From the NCBI RefSeq assembly GCF_021389935.1, contig NZ_CP089979.1:4383001-4447000 (forward strand): a DNA stretch of 64,000 nt. The letters are read 5' to 3'. Below, piece by piece: positions 36,908-45,844 of this stretch (positions are counted from its first letter, which is position 1; each line of letters starts with the position of its first letter). The notes beneath the pieces were generated by a model. It was not told where the DNA came from and searched no databases. It saw nothing but the letters and a program-made list of their open reading frames with translations. Both the position numbers and the translations under genes were made by a program. Source of the DNA: Fulvivirga ligni. GTDB lineage: Bacteria; Bacteroidota; Bacteroidia; Cytophagales; Cyclobacteriaceae.

Positions 36908-38213
36908 TTTTAAGATTTATTATATTTAAACTTAGTTGTGCCTGATAATCATCATTTTGCTGATCGCCCACGGTGAGATAGTGCATCCCAACACCATCAT
37001 CTGAGCTAATGGCCAGCAATAAACCATTTTGATTGTTCTCATCCAGCGAAAGCTGATAGTCAATAAATTCCTTTATATCTACCTGATATGCAGTATTTCT
37101 GTCGTACTCCCTGTCCAGGGTGAGTGTCATAGAGGTGGTATTGGTTTGCAAAATGATATTGTCCTCATTGACAAAATATACGGTAATGGAAGTAGGCAAA
37201 TCATCATCCGATGGGTACTGATTACTTACCGGATGCAGGGTAAGCACAGCACTTTCAAGAAGCATATCAGGGTTGTCTTCAATTACACTATTGAGATGAG
37301 GAATATCTAACCGCAGATACATGCCTATTCCTGGCTGCATAAAAGCCAACTGCCCGCTGCTATCAGAACCTATCTCTGTATAGTCTTTATCCTCATTATC
37401 TGAGGTGAAAAGATCTGTACCGATGTAGTCAGCCTCTATGTGATTAAAAGTAATTTCTGTGGATAGCGTATTTGTGAAACTCATATACTTCTGTTCTGAA
37501 GGTGATTCACTGTTATCCGTATAATAAAGTTTGATTTCTATATCTGGGCTAAAGCCGAGAATGCTGTTCGCGTTAGCTGTGCTGATCTTAATTCCATTGA
37601 ATACCTCCAGAAAATCTTCTGACGAAGAAAATATATTATCTGCCAGCAGTGCCTGCTGAAACCATTCTTGTCCCAGGTTATCAGAAAGTCTGACCTGCAC
37701 GGAATCCTGAGTGAAAGGCTGTGCGCTGATCTCTCTGGTCCCCAACACTGCCTCAGGATCTAGCGCACTTTTCACCTTAAAACTACTGGTATTATATAGG
37801 GCCGAAGCATCTTCATTGTATTCAATCTCTTCAGCTAGCTCATCTATTATCACCGTGATGTTTTGCGTGGTATCTCCCAGGAAATATTGATTGTACCTGA
37901 TCACAGCAACAATAGAATCATATTCAACATCCTCATCGTCAAGAATATATTGCGCTGCCGGGGTAATCTGAGCATAACTCTCAGCCTGAATGTTACCATA
38001 GATTTCATGGTCGTAGTTACCCAGAAAGAGCTGAACTGGTGCGCTGGTGGTAATGCTGTCCAGCTTTATGGTGGACATATCTAAAGTGAGCGTATCCCAA
38101 GAAGTAAATTCAAATGAAGTACCATTAAAAAATTGGGCTCCGGTAGATGATTCATCATTACATGACATCAACAACCCGAACCCAATAACAACAAGCAGAG
38201 TAACAATTCTCAT
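36900..38213 (-). CDS. DUF4270 family lipoprotein
   Basis: 437 residues, lipobox LLMSC (Cys18). The segment SWDTLTLDMSTIKLDSITTS (about 39-58) followed by FLGNYDHEIYGNIQAESYAQ is the hallmark of DUF4270, a Bacteroidota family of predicted surface lipoproteins of unknown role. Later beta-rich regions (YLRLDIPHLNSVIEDNP, ESAVLTLHPVSNQYPSDD) fit the family. It is the first gene of a three-gene overlapping operon with a kelch lipoprotein and a barrel. In many relatives DUF4270 genes lie next to glgA; here the glycogen synthase is 32 kb away. Confidence 0.88.
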   Translation of the reverse strand: MRIVTLLVVIGFGLLMSCNDESSTGAQFFNGTSFEFTSWDTLTLDMSTIKLDSITTSAPVQLFLGNYDHEIYGNIQAESYAQITPAAQYILDDEDVEYDSIVAVIRYNQYFLGDTTQNITVIIDELAEEIEYNEDASALYNTSSFKVKSALDPEAVLGTREISAQPFTQDSVQVRLSDNLGQEWFQQALLADNIFSSSEDFLEVFNGIKISTANANSILGFSPDIEIKLYYTDNSESPSEQKYMSFTNTLSTEITFNHIEADYIGTDLFTSDNEDKDYTEIGSDSSGQLAFMQPGIGMYLRLDIPHLNSVIEDNPDMLLESAVLTLHPVSNQYPSDDDLPTSITVYFVNEDNIILQTNTTSMTLTLDREYDRNTAYQVDIKEFIDYQLSLDENNQNGLLLAISSDDGVGMHYLTVGDQQNDDYQAQLSLNIINLKNE

Positions 38214-38400
38214 ATATCTATTAAACTTTCTCTGCGAATGTGCTGGATCCGTTGGACTAGATCAGGAACTTTTCAACGAACGTAAGGTAAAGCTCAATGA
38301 AGAGCTGCATGAGAGAAAGAAGCGGAGAAATGTTAGTAAGGTGAAGAAGGTTATAGTGAAGAAGGTTATGGTGAAGAAGTGTAACCCCCAGGTCAGTTAA
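38214..38400 (+). pseudogene. Possible 3' remnant of a lost gene with 15-bp repeats
   Basis: An open frame without a usable start reads LDQELFNERKVKLNEELHER then VKKVIVKKVMVKKC and stops at 38400, directly before a bidirectional terminator. The Lys-rich end is made by a 15-bp repeat, GTGAAGAAGGTTAT(A/G), about 2.6 copies. Composition looks coding but nothing upstream in the frame is plausible because the DUF4270 gene occupies the other strand. It may be the tail of a deleted gene or chance. Confidence 0.3.
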
Positions 38401-38414
38401 TAACCCAACCAACT

Positions 38415-38449
38415 AAAAAGGCCAGCACCACTTCTGGCACTGGCTTTTT
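38415..38449. terminator. Bidirectional terminator between TonB receptor 2 and the DUF4270 operon start
   Basis: On the minus strand AAAAA-GCCAGTGCC-agaagt-GGTGCTGGC-CTTTTT forms a 9-pair stem (two G-T pairs) flanked by A and T runs, so it can act in both directions. It lies 20 bp after the receptor stop. Confidence 0.85.
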
Positions 38450-38468
38450 AATTTGATCTTTCAATTAA

Positions 38469-40469
38469 TTAAAACCCTAGCTTATAGCTTAGTTTTATGC
38501 CATATTCGGCAGATCTGGCTGGTAAAGGAGCATGACCACTGTTATATGGTTGTATATAAGCGTAATCATTATTGGTAAGGTTATTTACTCCTACTCCGAG
38601 ATTTAAATTCTTTGTAAACCGATTATTATAATTTAAATAAAGGTTCACAAACACCACCGGATCAAACTCTTCTAATACTGAATCTTTGTTTTCATCTACC
38701 ATAGTGTACCCATATCTTTTACCTAAGAAAGTAACTGACGGGTTTACCGTGAAATTATCTGACAGATGGATACTTCCCATCATATTAAATTTGTTCTGAG
38801 CAAAGCCAAGCAACACATTATCTTTACCCGGCACTGTATAAGAATCAATATCATTTTCGCCAGCAGAGTTATAGTATGAATAATTAACATTTACTGATAC
38901 TCCCTTACCCTGATATTTATATTCTATTTCAAAACCGTGGGTGCCGGTTTTATCGAAATTATCATACCCCTCAACATCCGTATCTACATCATAAAAATAC
39001 ACAATAGGATCATCTATTCTGGTTCTGAAAAGGTTAGCTGTTACTAACATTTTGTCGTTCAGCTTATACCCTGCCTCTATCTCTATCACAGAAGTTTGCT
39101 CAGGCTTAATTTCCGGATTAGGATCTATATTTTGAATACTTGGTGCTCTAAAGGCCTGACTCAGAAGTAACTTAGCATGAAAATTATTCACCACTTTAGT
39201 TACACCTACGCGCGGCACGAAAGAACTACCGAACTGCTCATGGTTATTATATCTCGCTCCCACGGTGATATTGGCAACTTTGGTTTTAAACAAAGCCTGA
39301 CTGAAGACAGATAAATTACTAAAATCAATGGTATTAGAATTATTGAATTCATATGTAGCACCATTCAGCTTACCTTTATCTTCATAGTACTCCACACCAC
39401 TGATCAAATGAGCCGATGGACTAAAATCAACATTCAAGGTCAAGTTTCCAGTGAGCTTGGTAAGGTCATTGTCAAAATAATTATAGAAACCAGCTTCTTC
39501 ATTCCTAAGAGCAGCGTCGCTATTAGCTAACCAAGGGTTTTGCTTCTTATAATTAATTCGAGGAGTCAATTTTACCTTATCGGAAATATTGATACCATAC
39601 TTTACATCTATTGATTGTGTTTTGAAGTGCATTTGCACAGGCTCAATCATGGCCTCGTCATATAAATCACGCTGTTGCAGCTCATAGTCTTCATATAACA
39701 ATCTCACTGATAGGTTTTTATATGACAAGCCTCCATTCAAATGTAGATTTTTCATTTCGGAGTTATCCGCCATTTCATACGTACCTCCATAGAAGTCTGT
39801 ATAAGTTTTATTGCTTCTAAGTGCCTTAGATGTGGTGAGTTTAGCATCAAAAGCCAAGTCGCCAATCTCTTTTCCTACCATTACGGTTGCGTTAGATCTA
39901 CCAAAATCGCTTTGCATTTGTCCATAGCTGGTAGCTACGCCTACTCCACCAATATCAGCGGCCTTTTTACTAATGATGTTAATTACTCCTAATTCGGCGT
40001 ACCCACCATAAAGTGCTGAACCTGGGCCTCTTATGATCTCAATCCTCTGAATCTGATCCACAGGAAAGTGATTACCCACCTGGCTGGTGCCGTAAGCAGT
40101 TTCATTCATCTCATGACCGTCTAAAAGAATTAAAACTTTGCCCTCATGAGCCCAGTTTCCACGAATACCTATACCAGTTACACCTGATACATCTACACCG
40201 AATTCAAACCCTGGTACAGTTCTTAAAACATCTATCAGATCTCTGGCGCCCATTTTGGCAATATCACCGGCTGTGATTAGACTCACAATGCCTGGGGATT
40301 CCCTGGGAGAAAGTGCTTCTGAAGATGCTACAGTAATAGGCATGTTCATGAGCTCCTCAAGAGACATCTCATAGGTGGATGTAGAATCTGATTGAACTTG
40401 GGAAAAAACTAAGGGGTGGTTGAGAAAAGTTGCAATAAAAAACAGTAAAATAACTCTATCCTTCTTCAT
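38469..40469 (-). CDS. TonB-dependent receptor (BtuB/CirA-like, no regulatory domain)
   Basis: 666 residues with a signal peptide ending VFSQ (about 24). Unlike the iron-operon receptor it has no carboxypeptidase-like N-terminal domain; the mature start STYEMSLEELMNMPITVASS leads into the plug (about 45-165; GTSQVGNHFPVDQIQRIEII, RGPGSALYGGYAELGVINII), followed by a barrel ending LPARSAEYGIKLSYKLGF. The LEELMNMPITVAS type is seen in receptors for colicins or vitamin-like ligands; substrate unknown. Single gene, terminator downstream. No convincing riboswitch or TAnnTTTG box in the 185-bp upstream gap. Confidence 0.9.
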   Translation of the reverse strand: MKKDRVILLFFIATFLNHPLVFSQVQSDSTSTYEMSLEELMNMPITVASSEALSPRESPGIVSLITAGDIAKMGARDLIDVLRTVPGFEFGVDVSGVTGIGIRGNWAHEGKVLILLDGHEMNETAYGTSQVGNHFPVDQIQRIEIIRGPGSALYGGYAELGVINIISKKAADIGGVGVATSYGQMQSDFGRSNATVMVGKEIGDLAFDAKLTTSKALRSNKTYTDFYGGTYEMADNSEMKNLHLNGGLSYKNLSVRLLYEDYELQQRDLYDEAMIEPVQMHFKTQSIDVKYGINISDKVKLTPRINYKKQNPWLANSDAALRNEEAGFYNYFDNDLTKLTGNLTLNVDFSPSAHLISGVEYYEDKGKLNGATYEFNNSNTIDFSNLSVFSQALFKTKVANITVGARYNNHEQFGSSFVPRVGVTKVVNNFHAKLLLSQAFRAPSIQNIDPNPEIKPEQTSVIEIEAGYKLNDKMLVTANLFRTRIDDPIVYFYDVDTDVEGYDNFDKTGTHGFEIEYKYQGKGVSVNVNYSYYNSAGENDIDSYTVPGKDNVLLGFAQNKFNMMGSIHLSDNFTVNPSVTFLGKRYGYTMVDENKDSVLEEFDPVVFVNLYLNYNNRFTKNLNLGVGVNNLTNNDYAYIQPYNSGHAPLPARSAEYGIKLSYKLGF

Positions 40470-40654
40470 GATACCAACAATTTATTTCTACAGAAACTAT
40501 ACTATTTAGATGTAATAAGTAAACCCTTTTTTTAACAAAAAATGTGATTTTCTTCAACTGTGGCACTTTTTCAACACTCATCGTCATGCGCAATCCATTG
40601 CATTTTGAAATATTACAAGATAATATTAACTTTGAATTTCAAAGTACTTTTAAA

Positions 40655-41332
40655 ATGAAGAATAAAATAATTCAGTTCATCATATTTGTTGCGAGTCATA
40701 TTCGAACCTTCACCCTGATTATAACTGGTGTGTCTATTTCAATGATTATTCTCGTCCTTGCCGCTAAGCATCATATCAATAGCCAGACACAAGGACAGCT
40801 TTATACTCAGTTAGATTCGTTGCCCTATAAAAAGGCAGGATTGCTTCTTGGAACTTCTAAAAAACTTAAATCAGGCGCCCCAAACCCTTTCTTCAAAAAC
40901 AGGATAGAAGCCGCAGCCTCCATTTTTAAAGCTGGGAAAATAAACTACCTGGTCATCAGTGGTGACAACAGCCGCACCAACTACAATGAGCCACAGGACA
41001 TGAAAGATGCATTAGTTAAGAAAGGAATACCTGCAAACAGGATATACCTTGACTATGCAGGTTTTAGAACACTAGATTCAATACATAGAATGAAGGAAAT
41101 ATTCGAGCAAGACAGCTTCACCATCATTTCTCAAGAATTTCATAACCGCAGGGCTCTGTACATAGCCAATGCCCTTGAGCTAAATACTATCGCATTTAAT
41201 GCAGAGGATGCCATAGGATATAACAATCAGGTAGTACAAGCTAGAGAATACCTTGCGCGTGTAAAAGTTCTGCTTGATATAGCAATAAATAAGCAGCCTA
41301 AGTTTTTGGGAGATAAAATAGCGGTAAAGTAA
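40655..41332 (+). CDS. SanA/DUF218-type membrane protein
   Basis: 225 residues from the ATG at 40655 (MKNKIIQFIIFVASHIRTF); an open frame extends 37 codons upstream from 40544 but lacks family similarity. One N-terminal transmembrane helix (about 15-38) precedes a DUF218 domain with AGLLLGTSKKLKSGAPN, NYLVISGDNSRTNYNEPQD and TIISQEFHNRRALYIAN. SanA-like proteins act in envelope integrity, e.g. barrier to vancomycin in enterics. It starts a run of four closely spaced genes (1-bp gap to DUF4184). Confidence 0.88.
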   Translation: MKNKIIQFIIFVASHIRTFTLIITGVSISMIILVLAAKHHINSQTQGQLYTQLDSLPYKKAGLLLGTSKKLKSGAPNPFFKNRIEAAASIFKAGKINYLVISGDNSRTNYNEPQDMKDALVKKGIPANRIYLDYAGFRTLDSIHRMKEIFEQDSFTIISQEFHNRRALYIANALELNTIAFNAEDAIGYNNQVVQAREYLARVKVLLDIAINKQPKFLGDKIAVK

Positions 41333-41333
41333 T

Positions 41334-42065
41334 ATGCCATTCACAGCATGTCACCCAGCTGCTATTCTTCCATTTATCACTGGAAACAAGAAAAGGTTCT
41401 CCACCACCGGATTAGTGATAGGAAGCATGGTGCCGGATTTTGAGTATTTTTTAAGATTCAAAGTTATAAGCGATTACAGCCACACCATTCTGGGCATCTT
41501 TTGGTTTGACCTACCCCTGGCAATAGTAATCGCATTTACTTTTCATTGCTTGATTCGAAATTCGTTCATCAATAATCTACCTTCATTCGTTAAAAGAAAG
41601 CTTATTACATCTTTAGATTTCAATTGGTCTAAATGCTTTATATCTCATTGGCTCATAGTGCTGTACTCAATAGTCATAGGCACAGCCACTCATTTAATAT
41701 GGGATTCATTTACTCACCACAATGGTTTCTTCATCCATCTTTGGTCCTTGGAAGAGTTTAGTATCGATTTATTCAATATTTCATTTCCGCTTTATAAGCT
41801 GGCGCAACATGCCAGTTCATTAATTGGGGGCTTAGTTATCTTTGCTAGTTTTTTACAACTTCCGGAACAACCTACTGAGCATGTTCCAAATGCTCAATAT
41901 TGGCTGATCACCTGTACGATCGCCTGCACTTTCACTATTATTTATTTACTCTTCAATTTTAAGAGTTTCATCATAGGCAATCTGATAGCATCCATGATAT
42001 CTATCACATTTACGTCCATATTATTGACTTCTGCTGTATATCAAATTAAAGCAAAACCAGTATGA
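41334..42065 (+). CDS. DUF4184 family membrane protein
   Basis: 243 residues. MPFTACHPAAILPF at the start with GSMVPDFEYFLRF (about 31-43) and ATHLIWDSFTHHNGF (about 119-133) match DUF4184; the His and Asp residues recall the YdjM/zinc-dependent phospholipase-like membrane hydrolase fold. About six hydrophobic helices. Function unknown. It begins one base after SanA and its stop overlaps the DoxX start by four bases (ATGA), so translationally coupled with the neighbours. Confidence 0.85.
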   Translation: MPFTACHPAAILPFITGNKKRFSTTGLVIGSMVPDFEYFLRFKVISDYSHTILGIFWFDLPLAIVIAFTFHCLIRNSFINNLPSFVKRKLITSLDFNWSKCFISHWLIVLYSIVIGTATHLIWDSFTHHNGFFIHLWSLEEFSIDLFNISFPLYKLAQHASSLIGGLVIFASFLQLPEQPTEHVPNAQYWLITCTIACTFTIIYLLFNFKSFIIGNLIASMISITFTSILLTSAVYQIKAKPV

Positions 42066-42763
42066 ACCTCAGCGACAAACTAGATCAAATCCATGCCAAA
42101 TCGAAGAATAATCGGTGGATGTGGTATTTTTCCATTTTTTGTAGAGTTGCTTTGGCTGCAGGTTTTCTTCCATCTGGCTTTGTAAAGATCAATGGAGAGA
42201 GATTTACCTCTTTAGCTAATAATCACCCCATGGGCCATTATCTGGAAGCGCTGTTTCATACAGGTTACTACTACCCTTTCATAGGAATAATGCAAATGAC
42301 CGCTGCCATTTTGCTCTTGATACCACGGACCGCGGTTTTAGGAGCAATGATCTACTTCCCTATCATACTAAACATCTGCATTTTATCACTCTCGGTACGC
42401 TTTGATGGCTCCTTGATCTCTTCTCCTCTCATGGTATTAGCGGACTTATATGTGCTGTGCTGGTATTATGACAGATGGAAATATATTCTTCCATTTAAAA
42501 AACATCAAGCACTCGGTAATCCGATCAAACCTTTAAGTAATCACTTTCCATTTAAGTTCTTTGCAGGTACTGCCCTCGCGGTATTGATAGTTGGCTTCAC
42601 AGTGCTGAATATCCATGAATTGCTTCCCAGAAACACTTATAAAGAATGTATCGCGCAATGCTCAGAAGCAAATGATCCTGCAAAGTGTGAAGAATTTTGT
42701 GCATGTCTGCATAAAGAAGGTCATTCTTTAGATCACTGCCTGGACATTTACTATGATAACTAA
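42062..42763 (+). CDS. DoxX-like membrane protein with Cys-rich tail
   Basis: 233 residues. Four helices of a DoxX-like domain (about 20-145) with CRVALAAGFLPSGFVKINGE, YYYPFIGIMQMTAAILLLIP and ADLYVLCWYYDRW. A fifth helix (about 162-182) leads to a short exposed tail with six Cys: CIAQC, KCEEFCAC and DHC (about 197-227). DoxX proteins are inner-membrane components linked to redox or thiosulfate metabolism in some species. The tail is not part of the usual DoxX layout and could bind metal or form disulphides. Overlaps the DUF4184 gene; 20 bp before the hydrolase. Confidence 0.82.
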   Translation: MNLSDKLDQIHAKSKNNRWMWYFSIFCRVALAAGFLPSGFVKINGERFTSLANNHPMGHYLEALFHTGYYYPFIGIMQMTAAILLLIPRTAVLGAMIYFPIILNICILSLSVRFDGSLISSPLMVLADLYVLCWYYDRWKYILPFKKHQALGNPIKPLSNHFPFKFFAGTALAVLIVGFTVLNIHELLPRNTYKECIAQCSEANDPAKCEEFCACLHKEGHSLDHCLDIYYDN

Positions 42764-42783
42764 AATAAGTATGTTTGACGGGT

Positions 42784-43545
42784 ATGAGTAATTCTTTAAT
42801 GTTAGAACAACTGGCCATTGAGTTCATTCAACCTTATCCAGACAGGCCAACTATAATTTTCCTTCATGATTCCCTCGGCTGTATCCGTCTATGGCGAGAC
42901 TTTCCTAAAAAGCTGGGTGAAGCCACACAATGCAATGTACTCATTTATGATCGGCAAGGCTATGGACAATCCTGTCCCTTCAGCTATGATAATCGTACCA
43001 TCAATTACATGGAAGATGAGGCTGACTTATTGAATAACCTCATCAATTACCTACAACTGAAGGATGTCATCCTTTTTGGGCATAGCGATGGCGGTTCCAT
43101 CGCCCTGATTGCCGCAGGAAAATACCCCGAGAAGATTAAAGCTATAATTACTGAAGGTGCCCACATCTTGGTAGAGGATATAACCATTGCGGGAATCCTA
43201 GAGGCCATCTTACTGTATAAGGACACCGACCTAAAATCTAAACTCAATAAATACCACGGAGACAAAACTGAGCCGCTATTCAAGGCATGGGCTGACACCT
43301 GGACCAGCCCCTTTTTCCGGGAATGGAATATAGAAACATTCTTGCCACATATTCAGTGTCCAGCCCTCATCATTCAGGGGGAAGATGATGAATACGGCAC
43401 ACTAGACCAAGTATATCGCACTACAACCGGAATTGGGACCAAAGCCAGCTCCCTCATCATCCCCAATGTAAAGCACACGCCGCATAAGGAAGTAGCGGAA
43501 CTGGTGATTGAAAGGAGTGCTGGTTTTATTTTGAAGTGGCAATAA
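42784..43545 (+). CDS. Alpha/beta hydrolase
   Basis: 253 residues from the ATG at 42784 (MSNSLMLEQLAIEF); an upstream in-frame TTG at 42775 is less likely. The oxyanion segment IIFLHDSLGC (about 25-34), nucleophile elbow GHSDGGS (about 99-105, Ser101), acid-bearing IIQGEDDEYGT and catalytic His in VKHTPHKE near the C terminus give a full Ser-His-Asp triad. Cytoplasmic. Members hydrolyse esters, lactones or C-C bonds; substrate not readable. Last of the SanA-DUF4184-DoxX run; a repeat island follows. Confidence 0.88.
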   Translation: MSNSLMLEQLAIEFIQPYPDRPTIIFLHDSLGCIRLWRDFPKKLGEATQCNVLIYDRQGYGQSCPFSYDNRTINYMEDEADLLNNLINYLQLKDVILFGHSDGGSIALIAAGKYPEKIKAIITEGAHILVEDITIAGILEAILLYKDTDLKSKLNKYHGDKTEPLFKAWADTWTSPFFREWNIETFLPHIQCPALIIQGEDDEYGTLDQVYRTTTGIGTKASSLIIPNVKHTPHKEVAELVIERSAGFILKWQ

Positions 43546-43572
43546 TCAGGTCGAAGACACTGAAAGCTTGCA

Positions 43573-43624
43573 GTTTCGTTGGTGATAACACACAACGAAG
43601 GCGGAGCGGGTAGTGCTGATCTTA
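43573..43624 (+). repeat. 52-bp direct repeat flanking the archaemetzincin gene, left copy
   Basis: Identical over 52 bp to 45239-45290, with weaker identity for about 17 bp more. The first half is a hairpin, TTCGTTG...CAACGAA; the rest reads GGCGGAGCGGGTAGTGCTGA. Confidence 0.9.
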
Positions 43625-43686
43625 CGCCTACGATTAGTTTCGTACATCGCTTGTTTTTCTATTCTTAGACATGCAACACACTCAAA

Positions 43687-43800
43687 CGTCATTCCGGAAT
43701 TCTGTAGCGTAGCGGAAGAATATCCGGAATCTTACTATTCGGTTTACAGAGGCTGAACAGCAAGATTCCGGCTCTCCGCTACGCTGCGGCCGGAATGACG
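43687..43800 (+). repeat. CGTCATTCC-bounded palindromic element, copy 3
   Basis: 114 bp, starts CGTCATTCCGG and ends CCGGAATGACG (perfect 11-bp terminal inverted repeats). The counterpart at 45364 is in the opposite orientation. Confidence 0.9.
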
Positions 43801-43862
43801 CTTTGGGAGGTACTGCTTGCGATTCTCCCTTGCTTCTTCAGCTCAGTGACTCTGATCTTCGA

Positions 43863-44133
43863 CCCTTCGACGGGGCTCAGGATGACTCGATCGTGGTCTT
43901 CAAATCTTGCTGCTCAGTCGTGTGGTTTAAGTATGTTGAAAAACAAGCTGATCTCAAGTCCTTAGTGGCAGTCCATATCTATGAAATAACACCGCTCTCG
44001 GAAGACCTTGCAGCAAGAAAGATTTTTTTGTTACTTTTTTGATCGATTGCAAAAAAGTAAAGGAACCTTGGCTATGACAAGCTGAAAGGACTAGTCGCAG
44101 GCCTGAAGTTTCGTAGGTGGAGACACCTACGAA
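43863..44133 (+). repeat. Composite repeat unit, copy 2
   Basis: CGACGGGGCTCAGGATGAC, TCTTGCTGCTCAGTCGTG, CTCTCGGAAGACC, hairpin TTACTTTTTTG/CAAAAAAGTAA (44031-44060), then TTCGTAGGTG-gaga-CACCTACGAA (44110-44133). Confidence 0.88.
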
Positions 44134-44225
44134 GGAGAGAAAGACATTACACCTACCAATGTTAAACGAACATTAGATTAAGGTAATCCTGAGCTTATGT
44201 CTAAGTTTATCATTACATTAAAAGC

Positions 44226-45143
44226 ATGAAGGAACTATTCCATCTTATTCTATTAACTATGACATGCGTTCTCATTGGCTGCCAAGAGAAAACTGAGGAA
44301 AGAACTAAAATTAAAAACTCAAAAACCATTGCTATCAAAGACTTGGGTAAGCTTAAACACTTGCAAAGCACGTTACCCGCCCCAGAACCAGGAGAGTGGC
44401 TTTACCAGCAAAATGAAAGCGGGCAGACCTTTCAAGAATATGTTCAGTTAGCGCCTCATAAACCAGACTCTTTACATCATAAAATATACCTCCAGCCCAT
44501 AGGAACCTTTGACAGTGTTGATATTTCCGTTTTGGAAAATCTGAGGCTTTACCTACAAATCTTCTTTGGACAAAAAACTATACTCTTAGAAATCCAACCT
44601 TCTATAATTACACCTCAATCGTCAAGAAGAAACAATCATGGAATTGAACAGATACACACACAATTTTTACTGCAAGAATACCTGCCAGAAACCAAACCTC
44701 AAGAAGCCATAGCCTATGCTGCCATCACCAGCGAAGACCTTTTCCCTAAAGAAGGATGGAATTACGTATTCGGACAGGCCGGCTTAAACACACAGTTGAG
44801 TACTTTCTCCATGTACAGATACAAGACGGCTAAAATGACACCCGTTTATCAGCGACAGTACCTCAATCGCTTAGCAAAAACTGCCAGCCATGAAATTGGA
44901 CATTCATTAGGTTTGAAGCATTGCAATAAATTCAAATGCCTTATGAACGGCAGCCTTACCTTAACCGAGGCTGACCATAAGCCATCATGGTTGTGCTATA
45001 TTTGCCTGGCTAAAATCGGTTGGAATACTCAAATGGACTTGCAGAAACGCTATGATCAACTCATTGAATATACCGAGCAGCAACGGTTTAATAAGGCGAA
45101 TGAATTCTACAAAAAGTCGAGGAAAGTATTGATGAAGAATTGA
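44226..45143 (+). CDS. Archaemetzincin-family zinc metalloprotease lipoprotein
   Basis: 305 residues with lipobox VLIGC (Cys19). The zinc site HEIGHSLGLKHC starts at His222 and continues NKFKCLM, then CYIC about 16 residues later: the archaemetzincin motif HExxHxxGx3C-x4-C-x-M followed by a CxxC, binding catalytic and structural zinc. Upstream IAYAAITSEDLFPKEGWNYV and FGQAGLN are also family-typical. Human AMZ and archaeal AmzA are soluble; lipid anchoring is common in Bacteroidota copies (recollection). The gene is isolated between duplicated repeat blocks, with no partner gene. Confidence 0.9.
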   Translation: MKELFHLILLTMTCVLIGCQEKTEERTKIKNSKTIAIKDLGKLKHLQSTLPAPEPGEWLYQQNESGQTFQEYVQLAPHKPDSLHHKIYLQPIGTFDSVDISVLENLRLYLQIFFGQKTILLEIQPSIITPQSSRRNNHGIEQIHTQFLLQEYLPETKPQEAIAYAAITSEDLFPKEGWNYVFGQAGLNTQLSTFSMYRYKTAKMTPVYQRQYLNRLAKTASHEIGHSLGLKHCNKFKCLMNGSLTLTEADHKPSWLCYICLAKIGWNTQMDLQKRYDQLIEYTEQQRFNKANEFYKKSRKVLMKN

Positions 45144-45238
45144 GAGATATTTCAGTTTTCAATCTTAGTAAGACTAACTTAAGGTCAATAAATAGGCCTC
45201 TCCAGCGTTTCGGTGTCAGTGGGCAAATATAAGCTGGT

Positions 45239-45290
45239 GGTTTCGTTGGTGATAACACACAACGAAGGCGGAGCGGGTAGTGCTGATCTT
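45239..45290 (+). repeat. 52-bp direct repeat flanking the archaemetzincin gene, right copy
   Basis: Exact copy of 43573-43624 in the same orientation, 1666 bp away. Confidence 0.9.
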
Positions 45291-45363
45291 ATGTCTTACG
45301 ATTAGTTCAGAGTGTCAGCGATAGAAAAGTAGTAGAGCAGAACAGCGAGCAGTACCTCTAAAA

Positions 45364-45477
45364 CGTCATTCCTGGCCGCAGCGTAGCGGAGAGCCGGAAT
45401 CTTGCTGTTCAGCCTCTGCAAACCTAACAGTAAGATTCCGGATATTCTTCCGCTACGCTACAGAATTCCGGAATGAG
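45364..45477 (-). repeat. CGTCATTCC-bounded palindromic element, copy 4 (inverted)
   Basis: Its reverse complement aligns with 43687-43800 along its whole length with few differences, while the modules on either side keep the direct orientation. Confidence 0.9.
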
Positions 45478-45534
45478 GTTTGAGTGTGTTGCTCGTCTAA
45501 GAATAGAAAAACAAGCGAAGTACGAAATCGCCAA

Positions 45535-45805
45535 CCCTTCGACGGGGCTCAGGATGACTCGGTGGTAGCCTTCAAATCTTGCTGCACAGTCGTGAGATTT
45601 AAGTATATTGAAACACAAGCTTATCTCAAGTCCTTAGTGGCAGTCCATATCTATGAAATAATACCGCTCTCGGAAGACCTTGCAGCAAGAAAGATTTTTT
45701 TGTTACTTTTTTGATCGACTGCAAAAGTAAAGGAACTTTGGCTATGAAAAGCTGAAAGGATGTGTCGCAAAGGCCTGAAGTTTCGTAGGTGGAGACACCT
45801 ACGAA
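45535..45805 (+). repeat. Composite repeat unit, copy 3
   Basis: Same module order as copy 2, at a constant offset of about 1672 bp. The hairpin right arm has lost two A (GCAAAAGTAA at 45721). Confidence 0.88.
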
Positions 45806-45844
45806 GGCGAAGGCTAATCTATTGGTCATATAGGATGGTAGTGA

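Larger units (their letters stand above)
43546..44225. repeat. Noncoding repeat island 2, left part
   Basis: No gene supported. Contains, in order, a 52-bp direct repeat (43573-43624), a 114-bp palindromic element (43687-43800), a composite unit (43863-44065) and a TTCGTAGGTG hairpin (44110-44133). The same order recurs from 45239 after the archaemetzincin gene. Confidence 0.85.

Noticed and set aside
40470-40654. Cobalamin riboswitch upstream of TonB receptor 2
   Set aside because: No B12-box-like sequence or stable multi-arm fold can be seen in the 185-bp gap.
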